The notes under the pieces: generated by a model
What the model saw: the letters and a program-made list of their open reading frames with translations, nothing else
The model's database searches: none
What the model was told of the DNA's origin: nothing
Assembly (NCBI GenBank): GCA_014281115.1
Contig: JACONQ010000015.1
Span: 124,001-188,000 of the forward strand
Direction of reading: 5' to 3'
Source: Laburnicola sp. R22_1
Lineage: Eukaryota > Ascomycota > Dothideomycetes > Pleosporales > Didymosphaeriaceae
DNA: 64,000 nucleotides
Shown here: positions 49,824 through 60,812 of the stretch, one piece after another
How the letters are laid out: each line of letters starts with the position of its first letter
How positions within the stretch are numbered: the stretch's first letter is position 1
Position numbers and translations under genes: made by a program

Positions 49824-50039
49824 TGTCTGCACTCTCTTGTCTTCTAAGTCTACAAGAACTATTGTTAGATAGAACAAGCGCGTTGAGGTCGGATCTGCAT
49901 AATCGTGCAGGGACCACCATGCTTGGCGCACAAGGCGCGACATTAGAGCCAGCCGAACATAGGGGTAACACAACACAGAATACAGACACCAGATACCGAA
50001 GACAGAGACCAGTTTTTCCTTGCTACCTGTGAACCGACA
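49824..50039 (+). repeat. Copia 3' LTR
   Basis: 216 bp from TGTCTGCACTC to CCGACA, preceded by a short purine-rich run (AAAAGAAAAG at about 49807-49816). Confidence 0.93.
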
Positions 50040-50044
50040 AATAG

Positions 50045-51366
50045 ACTAATAGTCTTTACTACCTCCCTTAAGGACATTTAGAAGGCTCTAGCCCTAAATG
50101 CTAAGGTAGATTTAAGAAACTATCTCCCTAAGTAGCTTCTAGACTAAGTAGAAGTTGTCTTAAAAGAATAAGCTAATAAACTTCCCCTATTATAAGACTC
50201 TAGGATTAATTACTTAATCCCCCTTATTAAGAAGAATAAATAGACTGTAGAGATCTCTTTTAGTCCCCTCTATAGTATATTAAAGGAGGAATTGCTAGTT
50301 CTTTGTAAGAAACTAATAAAGTACTTTAACTATAGCTTTATTTAGGTAAGTAAGTCTAGCGCTATAGTACTAGTATTATTTATAAAAAAACCTAAAAGAT
50401 GTCTATAGTTTTATATAGACTATAGGGTGTTAAATGCCCTATTAAAAAAAGACTGCTATCCCCTCCTCCTTATTAGGGAGATATTATAGCTCCTTACTAA
50501 GACTAAGTAGCTAATAAAATTAAATATAATTTAGACTTTTTATAAGTTAAGAATAGTAAAAAAATAAATAGAAAATAGTTTTCTAAACCTAGTTTAGATT
50601 ATATAAGTAGCTAGTAGTCCCCTTTAAACTAGCTAATATACTAAGTATCTTTTAGAGATATATTAACTATATTCTAAAAAAGTACTTAGATAACTTCTAC
50701 TTTATCTGTATAGATAACATTTTTATATTTTCTAGTAGATCTTTAAGGGACGATTAAGACAAAGTATAATAGGTAATAAAGAAGTTAGATAAGGTAGGGC
50801 TGTACTTAAATATTAAGAAGTATAAGTTTATAGTTACTAAGACTAAATACTTTAAATTTATTATAGAGTATAGAAAAGGGATTAATATAAACCTAAAGAA
50901 GGTTAAAGCTATTTAGAATTAGGCCCATCCTATAGATATAAAGGGTGTTTAACGTTTTTTAAGGTTTACTAACTTCTACTAAAGGTTTATAGAGAACTTC
51001 TTAAAAGTAGTATTTTTATTAATAAAGTTAACTAGAAAGGAAACTTTCTTTTTATAGAGGTAGGAATAATAGTAGGCCTTTAACTACCTAAAGAAAGTGT
51101 TCTACACTAAGCCTACACTAGCCTACTTTAATACTAAGAAGTAAAAAGTATTAAAAACTAATTTCTTAGGCTAAGCCTCTAGAGCCTACTTCTTATAGTT
51201 TAATATAAAAGGAGTCATTAAACTAATCGCCTACTTATTTACTAAATACACTCTTATAAAGGCAAACTATATAATTTATAATAAAGAGATACTTATAGTT
51301 ATTAAAGTAACTAAAGAGTAGCATAATATACTTTAGACTGTCTCCTATATACTTATATATATTAAT
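50045..51366 (+). pseudogene. Gypsy reverse transcriptase and RNase H remnant
   Basis: Resumes after the Copia insertion. Recognisable pieces: SSAIVLVLFIKKPK then FYIDYRVLNALLKKD near 50350-50450, the polymerase active site as CIDNIFIF near 50698-50735 (second Asp changed to Asn), and RNase H sequence near 51130-51350 (KEILIVIK-type). Many stops. Confidence 0.75.
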
Positions 51367-51480
51367 TATGTGGCGTTATTTTATCTACTTAGGGGTAGGA
51401 TGACAAAGGCTTTTATCTCAAATAATATAACAAAAAAGCAGAGCCCTCTACTTAGTAATTAATAAATGTACTAATTATAA
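51367..51480 (+). mobile_element. Small hAT-like insertion (family B end) in Gypsy RNase H
   Basis: About 110 bp starting GTGGCGTTATTTTATCTAC and ending about AATAAATGTA interrupts the RNase H reading. It is flanked by TTAATTAT and CTAATTAT, an 8-bp target duplication differing by one transition. Eight-base duplications are typical of hAT elements. Its sequence matches the first ~110 bp of family B. Confidence 0.5.
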
Positions 51481-53205
51481 GAACCTTATATATTTTATAA
51501 AATTTAAAAGGTTAAATAAGAGGTATATACGCTAGGCTAATACCCTTAGCAAATATAATATAATATTCTAATATAGACTAGAAACTATTAACTTAAAGGC
51601 AAATGCCCTTTTATAATACTAGTAAGATATGCCTACTAATACTAAAGATAACTAGGTTAAGTCCTATAAAATCTAACTCCTTAAGAAGGTTTTTTTAGAA
51701 AATAGAAATATTAGGCTCTAAATATTTATAGTCCTAGTAATATAAGCTCTACCTAGAAGACTTAACCTTTTTAGGAAAGAAGAAAGCTAGGCTAAATATA
51801 AGAAATACTAGTCTTCTTCTTCTTACTTACTAAAAGAGTTCCCTCTTAAACTAGAAATATACCCCTTAGTAAACCTAGACTTAGATAAACTATAGTCTTA
51901 TAGCTTAGAGGAAAATTTTATATTAAAGAAAGTAAAGAAGTGTATTCTTTACTATAAGCGTACTTTTCCTCTTTTTTAATCCTAAAAGTTACTATATAAG
52001 AATGCAATATTAATAATACTAGTTACCTCTAATACTAGAAATAAAAATAGGTCCTAGACTAGAAACTTCTATAGATAATACTAGTTACTATAGTCTATAA
52101 CTCTCCTATATCTAGGCATCTAGGAAAAAAGATTACCTATAAAATAATTACTAAATTATACTTCTTTCTAGAAACATTAGACTTTATCTATAAATTTATT
52201 AAGAACTATAATATATATAGGAAAACTAAACTATAAAGAGATATAAAATAAAGGCTACTATAACCTCTCTCCTTTCTTAACTAGATATAAAAGAGAATCT
52301 CTATAAATTTTATTACTAAGCTTCCTATAAGTAGAGAAAATACAAATATAATAGTAGTATATAATAGGCTAGGAAAAGGAATAGTTTTAGTCCCTTTACT
52401 AGACTTAAAGATAAAAATAGTAGTAGAGGCGTTCCTTTATTATAATATAGCCTACTATTAGCTTTCTAATACTATAATCTCTAACTATAGAGATTAATTT
52501 ATAAGTAACTTTTAAAAGTATTTATGTAAGAGGATAAAAATCTAAAGGACATTATTCTTCTCTAAATACCTAGAGACTAATAGTACTATAGAATATATAA
52601 ATTTTATAATTAAGGTATACCTTTATGCCTTTATATAATAAAACTAGAAGAATTAGGCCCTATACTACCCTATAGCGCAAATAGCTATTAATAGACAAAA
52701 AGCCACCTCTATTAAAGTAGTACCATTCTTTGTCTAGTATGGATATAATATAAACCTATCTAAGCTAAGTATAAAAATAAAAACTATTAACTATTACTAA
52801 TAGGATTTATAGCTAATAAAGTCTGCTAAAGCTTTGCTATAGAAGTTTTAAGAAGTTTTTATATTTATTTAAGTAAAAATAGCTAAGTCCTAATAAGAGT
52901 AGAAGTGGCAAGTAAACTAGCACTAAAAAGATACTCTTATATTAAAAAAAAGGAGATAAAGTCTAGCTCTAGTATAAAAACTACCTATTTAACTCCTACC
53001 CTAATAAAAAGTTAAACTAAAATTATATAAAGTTTATAGTTATATAAGTAGTAGACTCCTATAATATAAAACTAAATATTCTATCTAGAGTTTACCTAGT
53101 ATTCTTAATAAATTATCTACGCCTAGCTAAAGAAGACTCTCTTTCTAGCTAGGCTATAGATAATAGGAAACTAGAGGCTATTATTATTATTAAAGAAGCC
53201 TCCCG
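51481..53205 (+). pseudogene. Gypsy RNase H end and integrase remnant
   Basis: After the small insertion the RNase H tail continues with LKANAL around 51595-51612. The integrase zinc-binding region lies near 52110-52240, and the catalytic core near 52440-52620 shows SNYRDQFISNF, the region of the second catalytic Asp. Nonsense codons throughout. Confidence 0.7.
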
Positions 53206-53214
53206 CTCCGAACC

Positions 53215-53425
53215 ATAGTACGGTAATGTGGCCTTACCATATTTTGTATGTGGATATTTTTTAGTTAGAGTGGGCGCGCTAAGCCCGCCAAGCTCGCTTA
53301 TAACACGCTAACCCCTTTTTATTAATACCTTAAAACGCTTTTCTATGTATATAAGAGCAGGAGGAATATCTACTATTATTGTAATATTTTTATTAGAAAC
53401 CTCTTAGTTATTAAAAAAAACCATT
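53215..53425 (-). repeat. Family A arm, isolated
   Basis: Same sequence as the right arm of the 36.4-38.1 kb element, inserted in the Gypsy region after integrase. This copy keeps more C and G than the others (GTGGGCGCGCTAAGCCCGCC). Confidence 0.65.
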
Positions 53426-53429
53426 ATAA

Positions 53430-55681
53430 AGAAGAAGAGAAATAGGTTATAGAAAATATCTTAGCTAAAAAAACCTACCTAAACGGGGAGGGGACTATAA
53501 AAATTACTATACTAAGTTAAGTAGTTAGATAATACTAATCTAACTTAGAAACCTACTATAAATCTCTCTACTATAAAGGTATTAAATTGCTAGAAAATAT
53601 ATATCTCTCTATTTTAAAATAATAATAAAAAGTTACTTATAAACTTTTATAGAAACTCCCTAAACTAATAAATATACTATAGCTTCTAGTATAGGAATTG
53701 CATCCCTAGTAAAGAACTTAAGAAGCCTCTACTAAAGGGAGGTTAGAATAAGCCTAGACCTCTAGCCCTTCCTACTAATTACTTAAGGATTAGTAGAAAA
53801 TAAGACTATAATCTACTTAAAAGAGTAAGAAATATATAAGAAAGTACTATAAAATATTTAGAAGTATTAGCTTTAGTATAAGCTAGTAAAAAAGAAAGAA
53901 TAATCCTCTCTATAATAAAATAATATAGATCCTAAATAATAGGAAGTAAGTTAATTAGGAAAAGAAGAAAGAAGGACTATTTAGAGGAGGATATTATAAA
54001 AGAAAGAGAATAGATATAGTATAACTAAAGGAATTAAAGTATTTTAGAAGCTAAGCTTATAGCTTAGCTATACCTATAAAGTTATAAACTATATAAGAAA
54101 ACGCCTCTAGACCTCTATAATAAGGCTAGATATAGAAATAGAAAAATTCTAATATTCTAAAAAAATAGATAGGAACACTACTACTCCCCTATAAACTTAC
54201 TCTTGCCTAAATTAGAATTAAGGTCTATTCCCTTAACCTTTTTATAAAAGATAGCAATTTAATTTGAACTAATAGCTATAAAACTTAAAATCTACTTAAT
54301 ACGCTTTAGAAAAGTAGTAAGCTTATATCCTCTTAATATTTTACTAGCGTAAATAGTATCTATAATATCTAGAATAAGCTTAACTAGATCCTAATAGGGA
54401 GACTCTAGAATAGTTAGAGTAGAAGTGGCAATTAACTATAGCATAATATTAGCTAAAGAAGATAAACTCTAAAAACCTAAAACTTATAATAAGTTTATTA
54501 GAAAGAGCTTAGAGAATAGTATAAGTATTTTACTAAACTATAAGAATTCAATGCAAAAGCTTTATATTCTATCTAGAATATTTAATATTAGTATTATCTA
54601 TCTTCTAGGGTTTAACCTAAGCGCTTTAGATAGTAGAGCTATACTTATAGATAAAGAAGTTAAGATAAGCTTACTAGAAATTAATAAAAGGCTTACTAAT
54701 ATAATCTTTACTATAGAGAGCACGCTCTAGAATAAGATTATTAAACTTAGTTTTAGCAAAGTTTTCTTATAAGCTATTCTAAATCTAGAATATAAATTAG
54801 TAACAAAAAAGTTTACTAAAGAATTATTATACCTTATCTAAGCACTTACTAAAGTGGAGAATACAAGTCTTATAATTATACTTTTTTTCTATAAGCCTTT
54901 ACGCATAAAGAGTAAACTACTTAAGGTAATACTAGTAGAACCTCTCATAAATATAGGCGGCCTTAAAAATAAAGTCCTTAGATATTATATAGATAGCTTT
55001 AAGAGTCTTTTAATTATAGCTTAGGCCCTTAAAAAACTACTTAAAATTAGTAAGGAATAACATAGAAAAATAAGAGAACTAACCTCTTAATAGTCTTTTA
55101 TAGTTTTATTATATATAAACTTCTTAAGGTCCTCTATACTATAGGCGTCTAAAGTAGAGAATAAAGGCTTACTATTATAAGTAAAAATACTATAAGTTAA
55201 AATTTTTATAAAGAAATACTAAGCTATAGTTAAGCTAGACTTTACACACTTACTTATAGTTATAAGGCCTAGTATAATAGATTACTTAGGGGCTCTACCT
55301 ATAATAGAGATTAGTAGTAGCAAAAATAGTACTAAAGTAAAGGGGAGGGAAATAATAGAAGTGTAGTATAATATTAATAAGAAGTGTTGCAGATATATTA
55401 GTAGAGTAGAAAAGAAAGATAGAACTAAGGCAGAAATCTCTTTTTATTTACCTTAGCTAAAGCAAATAATAAATAATACTAGCATAAATTCTTAACTAAA
55501 ATAGGCAGCTATACTATAGAAACTAAGAAATATAAACACAAACGCGCTAGATATAATAACTAGATTATCTTCTAGAGGTAAATAAACCTAGTATATATAG
55601 TATTAAATATATTCTTAAGCTTTTAAGCGCGTAGAGAGGGGATCTAGCTACTACTAGGGAGAAATTTTTAGGAGGGGGGCA
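53430..55681 (+). other. Gypsy 3' internal region, unassigned
   Basis: Belongs to the Gypsy element because it lies between integrase and the 3' LTR. TA-rich with no surviving frame. A short readable stretch near 53450-53500 (VIENILAKKTY) could be the start of a chromodomain, as in many fungal Gypsy elements, but this is weak. Confidence 0.4.
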
Positions 55682-55867
55682 TATATAAGGGGCTAAGCGC
55701 CCTTTTACTAGTTACTTAGCCTACTACCTTAGAGTCTTAAAGCTCTTAGTCTATGCTTCTACTAAGCTAGAAGTATATAAGTTAATAGCTAAAGTTACCT
55801 TTAAAACTCTATTAAATTTATAAGTTTACTTAGGCAACTCTAATCTCTTAGTCTAAAGCCCCTTACA
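55682..55867 (+). repeat. Gypsy 3' LTR
   Basis: 186 bp, ending CCCCTTACA, and followed by the CTCTA target duplication. Confidence 0.88.
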
Positions 55868-56525
55868 CTCTACGCCCTACTATCTATCTAGGTATTAATG
55901 TTATTTCTAAAGAAGTATTTACTACTATTAAAGAGTACACACTATAGTTTTATGCTATTGCTGCTAAGGTAATAATACTAAAATTCTATTTTATTTATAA
56001 GATAATTATATATAGAAGGCTAGTCTATCGAACTATTTAGAAGGCAATTCTTTTATACTAGCTAGATTAGTAGCTTATCTAGTTCTTAAAGACTAGTAAG
56101 TCTATATTCCTACTCTAATAGAAGCAATTACTTCTTATTAGTAATAGAATCCTCTAGTAGGGGACATAAGAGAATAATAAGGTATTTATTAATAAGCTAT
56201 AAGGTAATAAGAGTGTTATATAGATCTATAATATCCTTCTAGCTATTATTATTACTATTAAGTTAGCTTATTTAAGCAAGTACGCTGCGTAGTAGTATTA
56301 ATAAGAATAACTAATAATAGTAGTAGTAATAAGCTAAGTGCTATATATAGCATAAGTAAACTTTATCTAGAATTAGAAGCTTATAGGGTATATGGTTATT
56401 CAAGTGTTTAAGATTAGTCTTTAATTAGAATTAGGTGCAGTATATAGTAGTATATATAACTTTCTATCTTAATTTACTTTAACCTTAAACTAAAAAAAGG
56501 TTAAAAAAGATATTTAGTAAGCCCA
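55868..56525 (+). repeat. Family B repeat, 3' part, after the Gypsy insertion
   Basis: Continues the sequence interrupted at 41547: CTCTACGCCCTACTATCT here corresponds to the uninterrupted reading at 59848 and 61268. It ends near GGTTAAAAAAGATATTTAG, as the copy at 60813-61965 does. Confidence 0.7.
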
Positions 56526-56870
56526 CCCCTAACTATATTATTAAGGCGCTTATCCTCTTTAGTAAGGTTCTTAGACACCTTAGTAATTACTATCTTTAGT
56601 TTAATAAATTTAACCTAGGTATAAAAAAAAGGTTTATAGTAGTAGTATTAGTAGACGTAATTTAGTTTTAAAAATAGAACAGTTAGAGCTTATATACTAG
56701 TATAGTTATTTTTCTATACTATATATTCTAGATAGATATTATACTATAGCTAAGTTAGTCTTAATAAAAATAAAAAGATAAGGTTATATAGTATAATATC
56801 TATAAATAGTCTTTAGTCTTTACTTTTAAGAACTAGGTATCTATACTATATTAGGAAAAGTTTTAAGTAA

Positions 56871-57213
56871 GTATAAGTACCTAGGGTACCTAAGTAGCTC
56901 TAAGCACGCCTATACATACCTACGCACTAAATACGCTTAATGCATACTAGTAATACTACTTTTTTCTTAGTGTATATATATATAAGATTGCGTAAGAATG
57001 TGTACCTATACTACTAGTATACCTAGAGTAGCTAGAGTAGCTAGAGTATTCTAGGTGCCTATACTACTTATAAAATACTAATTAATTAGCAAATAAAGCT
57101 CTTTAATTAGTTAAAATTTAAAAAGCTTAGTAGTCTACTTAGTAAGCTACGTAGTAAGCTTTAATAGAATTAGAATTTTTTTAAAGTATAAAGTTAAAGT
57201 CTTTTACTAAATA
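56871..57213 (+). repeat. Tandem duplication, unit 1
   Basis: From GTATAAGTACCTAGGGTACC to AAGTCTTTTACTAAAT. Repeated immediately at 57232-57713. Confidence 0.75.
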
Positions 57214-57231
57214 TATTTAAAAAAATTATAT

Positions 57232-57713
57232 GTGTATAAGTACCTAGGATACCTAAGCAGCCCTATATAAGACTACGCACGCCTATATACTAAATATACT
57301 TAGAGCGCACTAGTAATACTACTTTTTCTTAGTATATATATGTGATTCTTTTTAACGACTAAGAAGTTTCTAATAAAAATATTATAATAATAGTAGTTAT
57401 CTCTCCTACTATTATTAACATAGAAAAGCGTTTTAAGGTAGTGTTAATAAAAAGAAGTTAGCGCGAATATATATATAAAATTATATAAAGATGCGCACCT
57501 ATACTACTAGTGTATCTAGAGTAGCTAGAATAGCTAAAATACCCTAGATGCCTATACTACTTATAAAATGCTAATTAATTAGCAAATAAAGCTCTTTAAT
57601 TAGCTAAAATTTAATAAAAGGCTTAGTAATCTGCTTAATAATCTGCTTAGTAATCTGCTTAGTAAGCTTAAAAATATTTTTAAAGTATAAAGTTAAAGTC
57701 TTTTACTAGATAG
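57232..57713 (+). repeat. Tandem duplication, unit 2, with family A insertion
   Basis: Same sequence as unit 1, interrupted at 57352-57470 by a family A arm (GACTAAGAAGTTTCTAATAA ... AGAAGTTAGCGCG). The insertion is absent from unit 1. Confidence 0.75.
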
Positions 57714-57794
57714 TATTTACTAGTTAATATAATAGTATTAATTACTAGCGTATTATATAGAACTTATACCTAACCCTAAATTCTAGATTTTATA

Positions 57795-57945
57795 GGTTTA
57801 AAAATAGAAAAATATAGTTTTATAATTATTTAAAAGAATTAGATTAGGCGAAAATTAGTGGCTTAGTAAAGAACACTATTTTAAAAAGTATAAACTTTAA
57901 TATCTTTTTAACTACTTTACTTTTATTAAAACTTTTTTAATAATT
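57795..57945 (+). repeat. Direct repeat, copy 1 (partner at 59930)
   Basis: AATATAGTTTTATAATTATT followed by AAAAGAATTAGATTAGGCGA recurs at about 59930-60062 in the same orientation with transitions. Confidence 0.6.
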
Positions 57946-58061
57946 TAAATAATATGTTATTAGTACTATATTTTTATATATAAATATTATGTAATATATA
58001 TAATAACTAGTATAATAAAGAGTTTTTATTAATTACTAACTAATTATATAGTTTTTTCTTT

Positions 58062-58283
58062 GCGACTAAAGAGTTTCTAATAAAAATATTATAATAATAG
58101 CAGATATCCCTCCTACTATTATATATACAGGGCGCGCCAAGCTCGCTTAGCGAGCTTGGGCCAACGCGCTAACTCCTTTTTATTAACACTATCTTAAAAT
58201 GCTTTTCTATATTAATAATAGTAGAAGAAATAACTGCTATTATTATAAAATATTTATTATAAACTTCTTAGTCGCAAAAAAAA
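58062..58283. mobile_element. Palindromic family A MITE
   Basis: About 220 bp: a poly-T/GCGACTAA arm, a centre with GGGCGCGCCAAGCTCGC / GCGAGCTTGGGCC, and the inverted arm ending TTAGTCGC followed by poly-A. The two arms pair almost end to end. Confidence 0.65.
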
Positions 58284-58289
58284 ATATAT

Positions 58290-58945
58290 ACATAGAAAAT
58301 CGTTTTAAAGCATTAATAAAAAGAGTTAGCGCTTTATAAGTAAGCTAAGCGAGCTTAGTAGACTTAGCGCGTCTATTCTAACTAAAAAAAATCTATATAT
58401 AAAACTATGCGTAAGGCTATATTACTATACTATAGTTTAGAATAGAAAAGATATAAAATTGCGCTAGCGCTGTAATTAGTATAATGCTATAACTATTATC
58501 TTTCTCTACTATTATCTTTAAAGATTACTAGAAGTAATAGCTATATTAGCAGATTTGTGTGCTACTTATAAGATACATACTAGGTAGAGAGCTTATATAT
58601 ACTATAGGTATACTAACGCTCTATCTTTATATTAAAATTAACTTTAAAGAGACTTCTACTACTATTACTTTATTTTCTACTATCCTTCTAAGTCCTAATA
58701 CTAAAATTGCGATTAACGCTACCTAAAAGTTCGCTCTAATCTATTTGTATAAAGACACTAGGTCTATACTAGAATACTACTCTATTTAGAAGATTACTAA
58801 TAAATTAAAGTAGAAGGTATACCTTACTTTATATAAGGCAGTTCTAGTGTACTAATTAGGCTGGTAATAAATTAGTAACTATAGGCGCTATAATAGACGC
58901 ATAAGGCTTCTACTACGGTTTTTTATATTACTATAGGTTAGAATA
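58290..58945 (+). repeat. Family A internal region, forward copy
   Basis: Reverse complement of 37370-38000 and 39110-39760, directly after the palindromic element. Contains GCGCTAGCGCTGTAATTAG and CTTTATATTAAAATTAACTT landmarks. Confidence 0.6.
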
Positions 58946-59340
58946 GTGGTCATAAAGGACAAGGTTAAGGGGTAAGAGAAAGTGTTTATTAATAAGTTAC
59001 TAGGAGAAAAGAGTATTACATAGATACGCTAGATCCTTATAATTATAGTATTATATAGTAAGTATATTATATAAGTGTGCTATGTAGTAGTGCGTAAATA
59101 TAGTGTAATTGCCACTAATAGTAATAATAGAGTAAAAGTTAGTTTACTATATACGCTTTAAGTAAATTAATAGTGTTAGAGCGCTTATAGATATTAGGGC
59201 AAGTGCACAGTTTATAAACTATCCTTATAAACTATTATTACGTTAGCGAAGACTAGTAGACTGTATTTTTAGGCGCTAGACTAGAGCAGCCTTTCTATCC
59301 TAATCTACGCAGGCTTAACTTAAAAATAAGGGGGTTAAAA
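58946..59340 (+). repeat. Dispersed repeat, inverse of 38830-39110
   Basis: Contains GTGTTTATTAATAAGTTACT and AGTGTGCTATGTAGTAGTG, whose complements lie at 39045 and 38955. It continues the family A alignment. Confidence 0.5.
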
Positions 59341-59435
59341 AGGGTAATTAACACTAAATAAATAATGCGACTAACTAATCATATAATAATAATAGTATTT
59401 TAAATTAAATATTAAAGACTAGTATGTGTAATATT

Positions 59436-59890
59436 AATTTATCTACCTAGGGGTAGGACGACAAAGGCTTTTATCTTAAATAATATAATAAAAAAAGGAG
59501 AGCCTCCTACTTAGTAATTAAAAAGAGCGTAAAAAAGGTAATTATAAAAAAGCGCGTCTAAACTACTAAGTAAGCTTAGTAGTTTTAGCGCGTACAGCGT
59601 TTATATATAAAGTTTTTATAAAGAGGCTACTTAGAACTTTAAGGAAGATATAACTTTAGCGCTACTATACTATAAGCTATTTCTTCTCTACTATTCTAAT
59701 TATTATAAATAATATAAGTTAATATATTAATAGGTATATACTATTATTTCTTATAAGTAAAATAAGATTAATATATACTAGATATATATCTGTTACTTTA
59801 TTACTATATTAAGGTTATTCTTAACAAATCTTCCACTTTACGCATACCTCTACGCCCTACTATCTACTTAAGTATTAACCCTAAATTGTC
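59436..59890 (+). repeat. Family B repeat, partial copy
   Basis: Aligns with 41140-41547 and continues across the point where the Gypsy element is inserted, showing the empty-site sequence CCTCTACGCCCTACTATCTA near 59846-59865. Confidence 0.7.
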
Positions 59891-60059
59891 TAACGCTAAC
59901 GTACTCGCTGTTGCGAAAAAGTATACGCGGAAAAAATATAGTTTTATAATTATTTAAAAGAATTAGATTAGACAAAAATTAGTAGCTTAGTAAAGAATAC
60001 TATTTTAAAAAGTTTAAACTTTAATAACTTTTTAACTACTTTATTATTATAACTTTTTT

Positions 60060-60195
60060 TATAGTTTAAACGCGCTTTTTTTATTACCTTTTTACGCCTT
60101 TCTTAATTACTAAGTAGGGGCTCTGCTTTTTTTATTATGTTATTTGAGATAAAAGCCTTTATTGTCCTACTCCTAGATAGATAAAATAACGCCAC
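60060..60195 (-). repeat. Family B end, inverted
   Basis: Reverse complement of the family B start, ending AACGCCACAT. Joined directly to family C at 60205. Confidence 0.6.
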
Positions 60196-60204
60196 ATAAC
60201 TTTT

Positions 60205-60800
60205 TTAAAAATTTATATTAGAAAGAGAAATATTATAGACCTTTTAGTATATAGTATAACACTATAAGGGAAAGCTATAAGTGTGCTAAAAACGTATTAA
60301 AAAAGGTAAAGTAGCTTAGAGACAAATAGGTTAGACTAGGGATAGTATGTGTAAATTGGCCCCTTTTACTAAAGGTAGTTAATTATAAAATATACTAGGT
60401 ACTAAAGTAATAATGTAATATATAGTTGTCTATATATATGTAATATAAAATTTGTAACTAGATATAGATTAAGTGTTTATCTATCTACTACCTAATAATA
60501 ATATATTTAATTTTTGCGCAAAATCTTAAGATTGCTATATTTATCCCTTGCCCTAAAGACACTATTGCTATTACTACTAGATATATAGTATTATGCTCCT
60601 ACCTAGAAGACATAAATAATAACATAGCTAGATATAACGCAGCTAGGTATAACGCGGCTAGATATAATAGCTAGACGTCGCTTAATATTAAAAACTATAT
60701 AGTCCATGCTAAGGACCTATATAGCGAGTGGATAGCTGCCACGAAGTTTAAAAATTTATATAATAATTTATTAGCACTATTCTATATAATAATATTACGT
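60205..60800 (+). repeat. Family C repeat, inverted partner of 40540-41134
   Basis: Contains TTTTAGTATATAGTATAACA and AAAACTATATAGTCCATGCT landmarks, which lie inverted at 41.07 and 40.65 kb. Confidence 0.55.
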
Positions 60801-60812
60801 AATATATATAAT

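Larger units (their letters stand above)
43970..50039 (+). mobile_element. Copia-type LTR retrotransposon, full length, inserted in Gypsy
   Basis: 6,070 bp with two 216-bp LTRs and a perfect target duplication AATAG (43965-43969 and 50040-50044). Domain order gag, protease, integrase, reverse transcriptase, RNase H is that of Pseudoviridae (Ty1/Copia). Base composition is close to 45-50% GC, in strong contrast to the host Gypsy element. The whole coding region lies in one frame (44492-49702, 1,737 codons) with no frameshift, interrupted only by stop codons, mainly TAG where tryptophan is expected. Confidence 0.95.
41548..55867 (+). mobile_element. Gypsy-type LTR retrotransposon, nested and degenerate
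   Basis: Bounded by LTRs at 41548-41731 and 55682-55867 and flanked by a perfect 5-bp target duplication, CTCTA (41543-41547 and 55868-55872). Internal order is a 46-bp tandem repeat leader, gag with a decayed zinc knuckle, protease, [Copia insertion], reverse transcriptase, RNase H, integrase, which is the Metaviridae order. All coding parts are full of stops and transitions. Without the Copia element (6,070 bp plus 5-bp duplication) it is about 8.2 kb. About 2 kb between integrase and the 3' LTR (53430-55681) has no domain I recognise. A family A arm lies at 53215-53425 and a small hAT-like insertion at 51367-51480. Confidence 0.88.
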
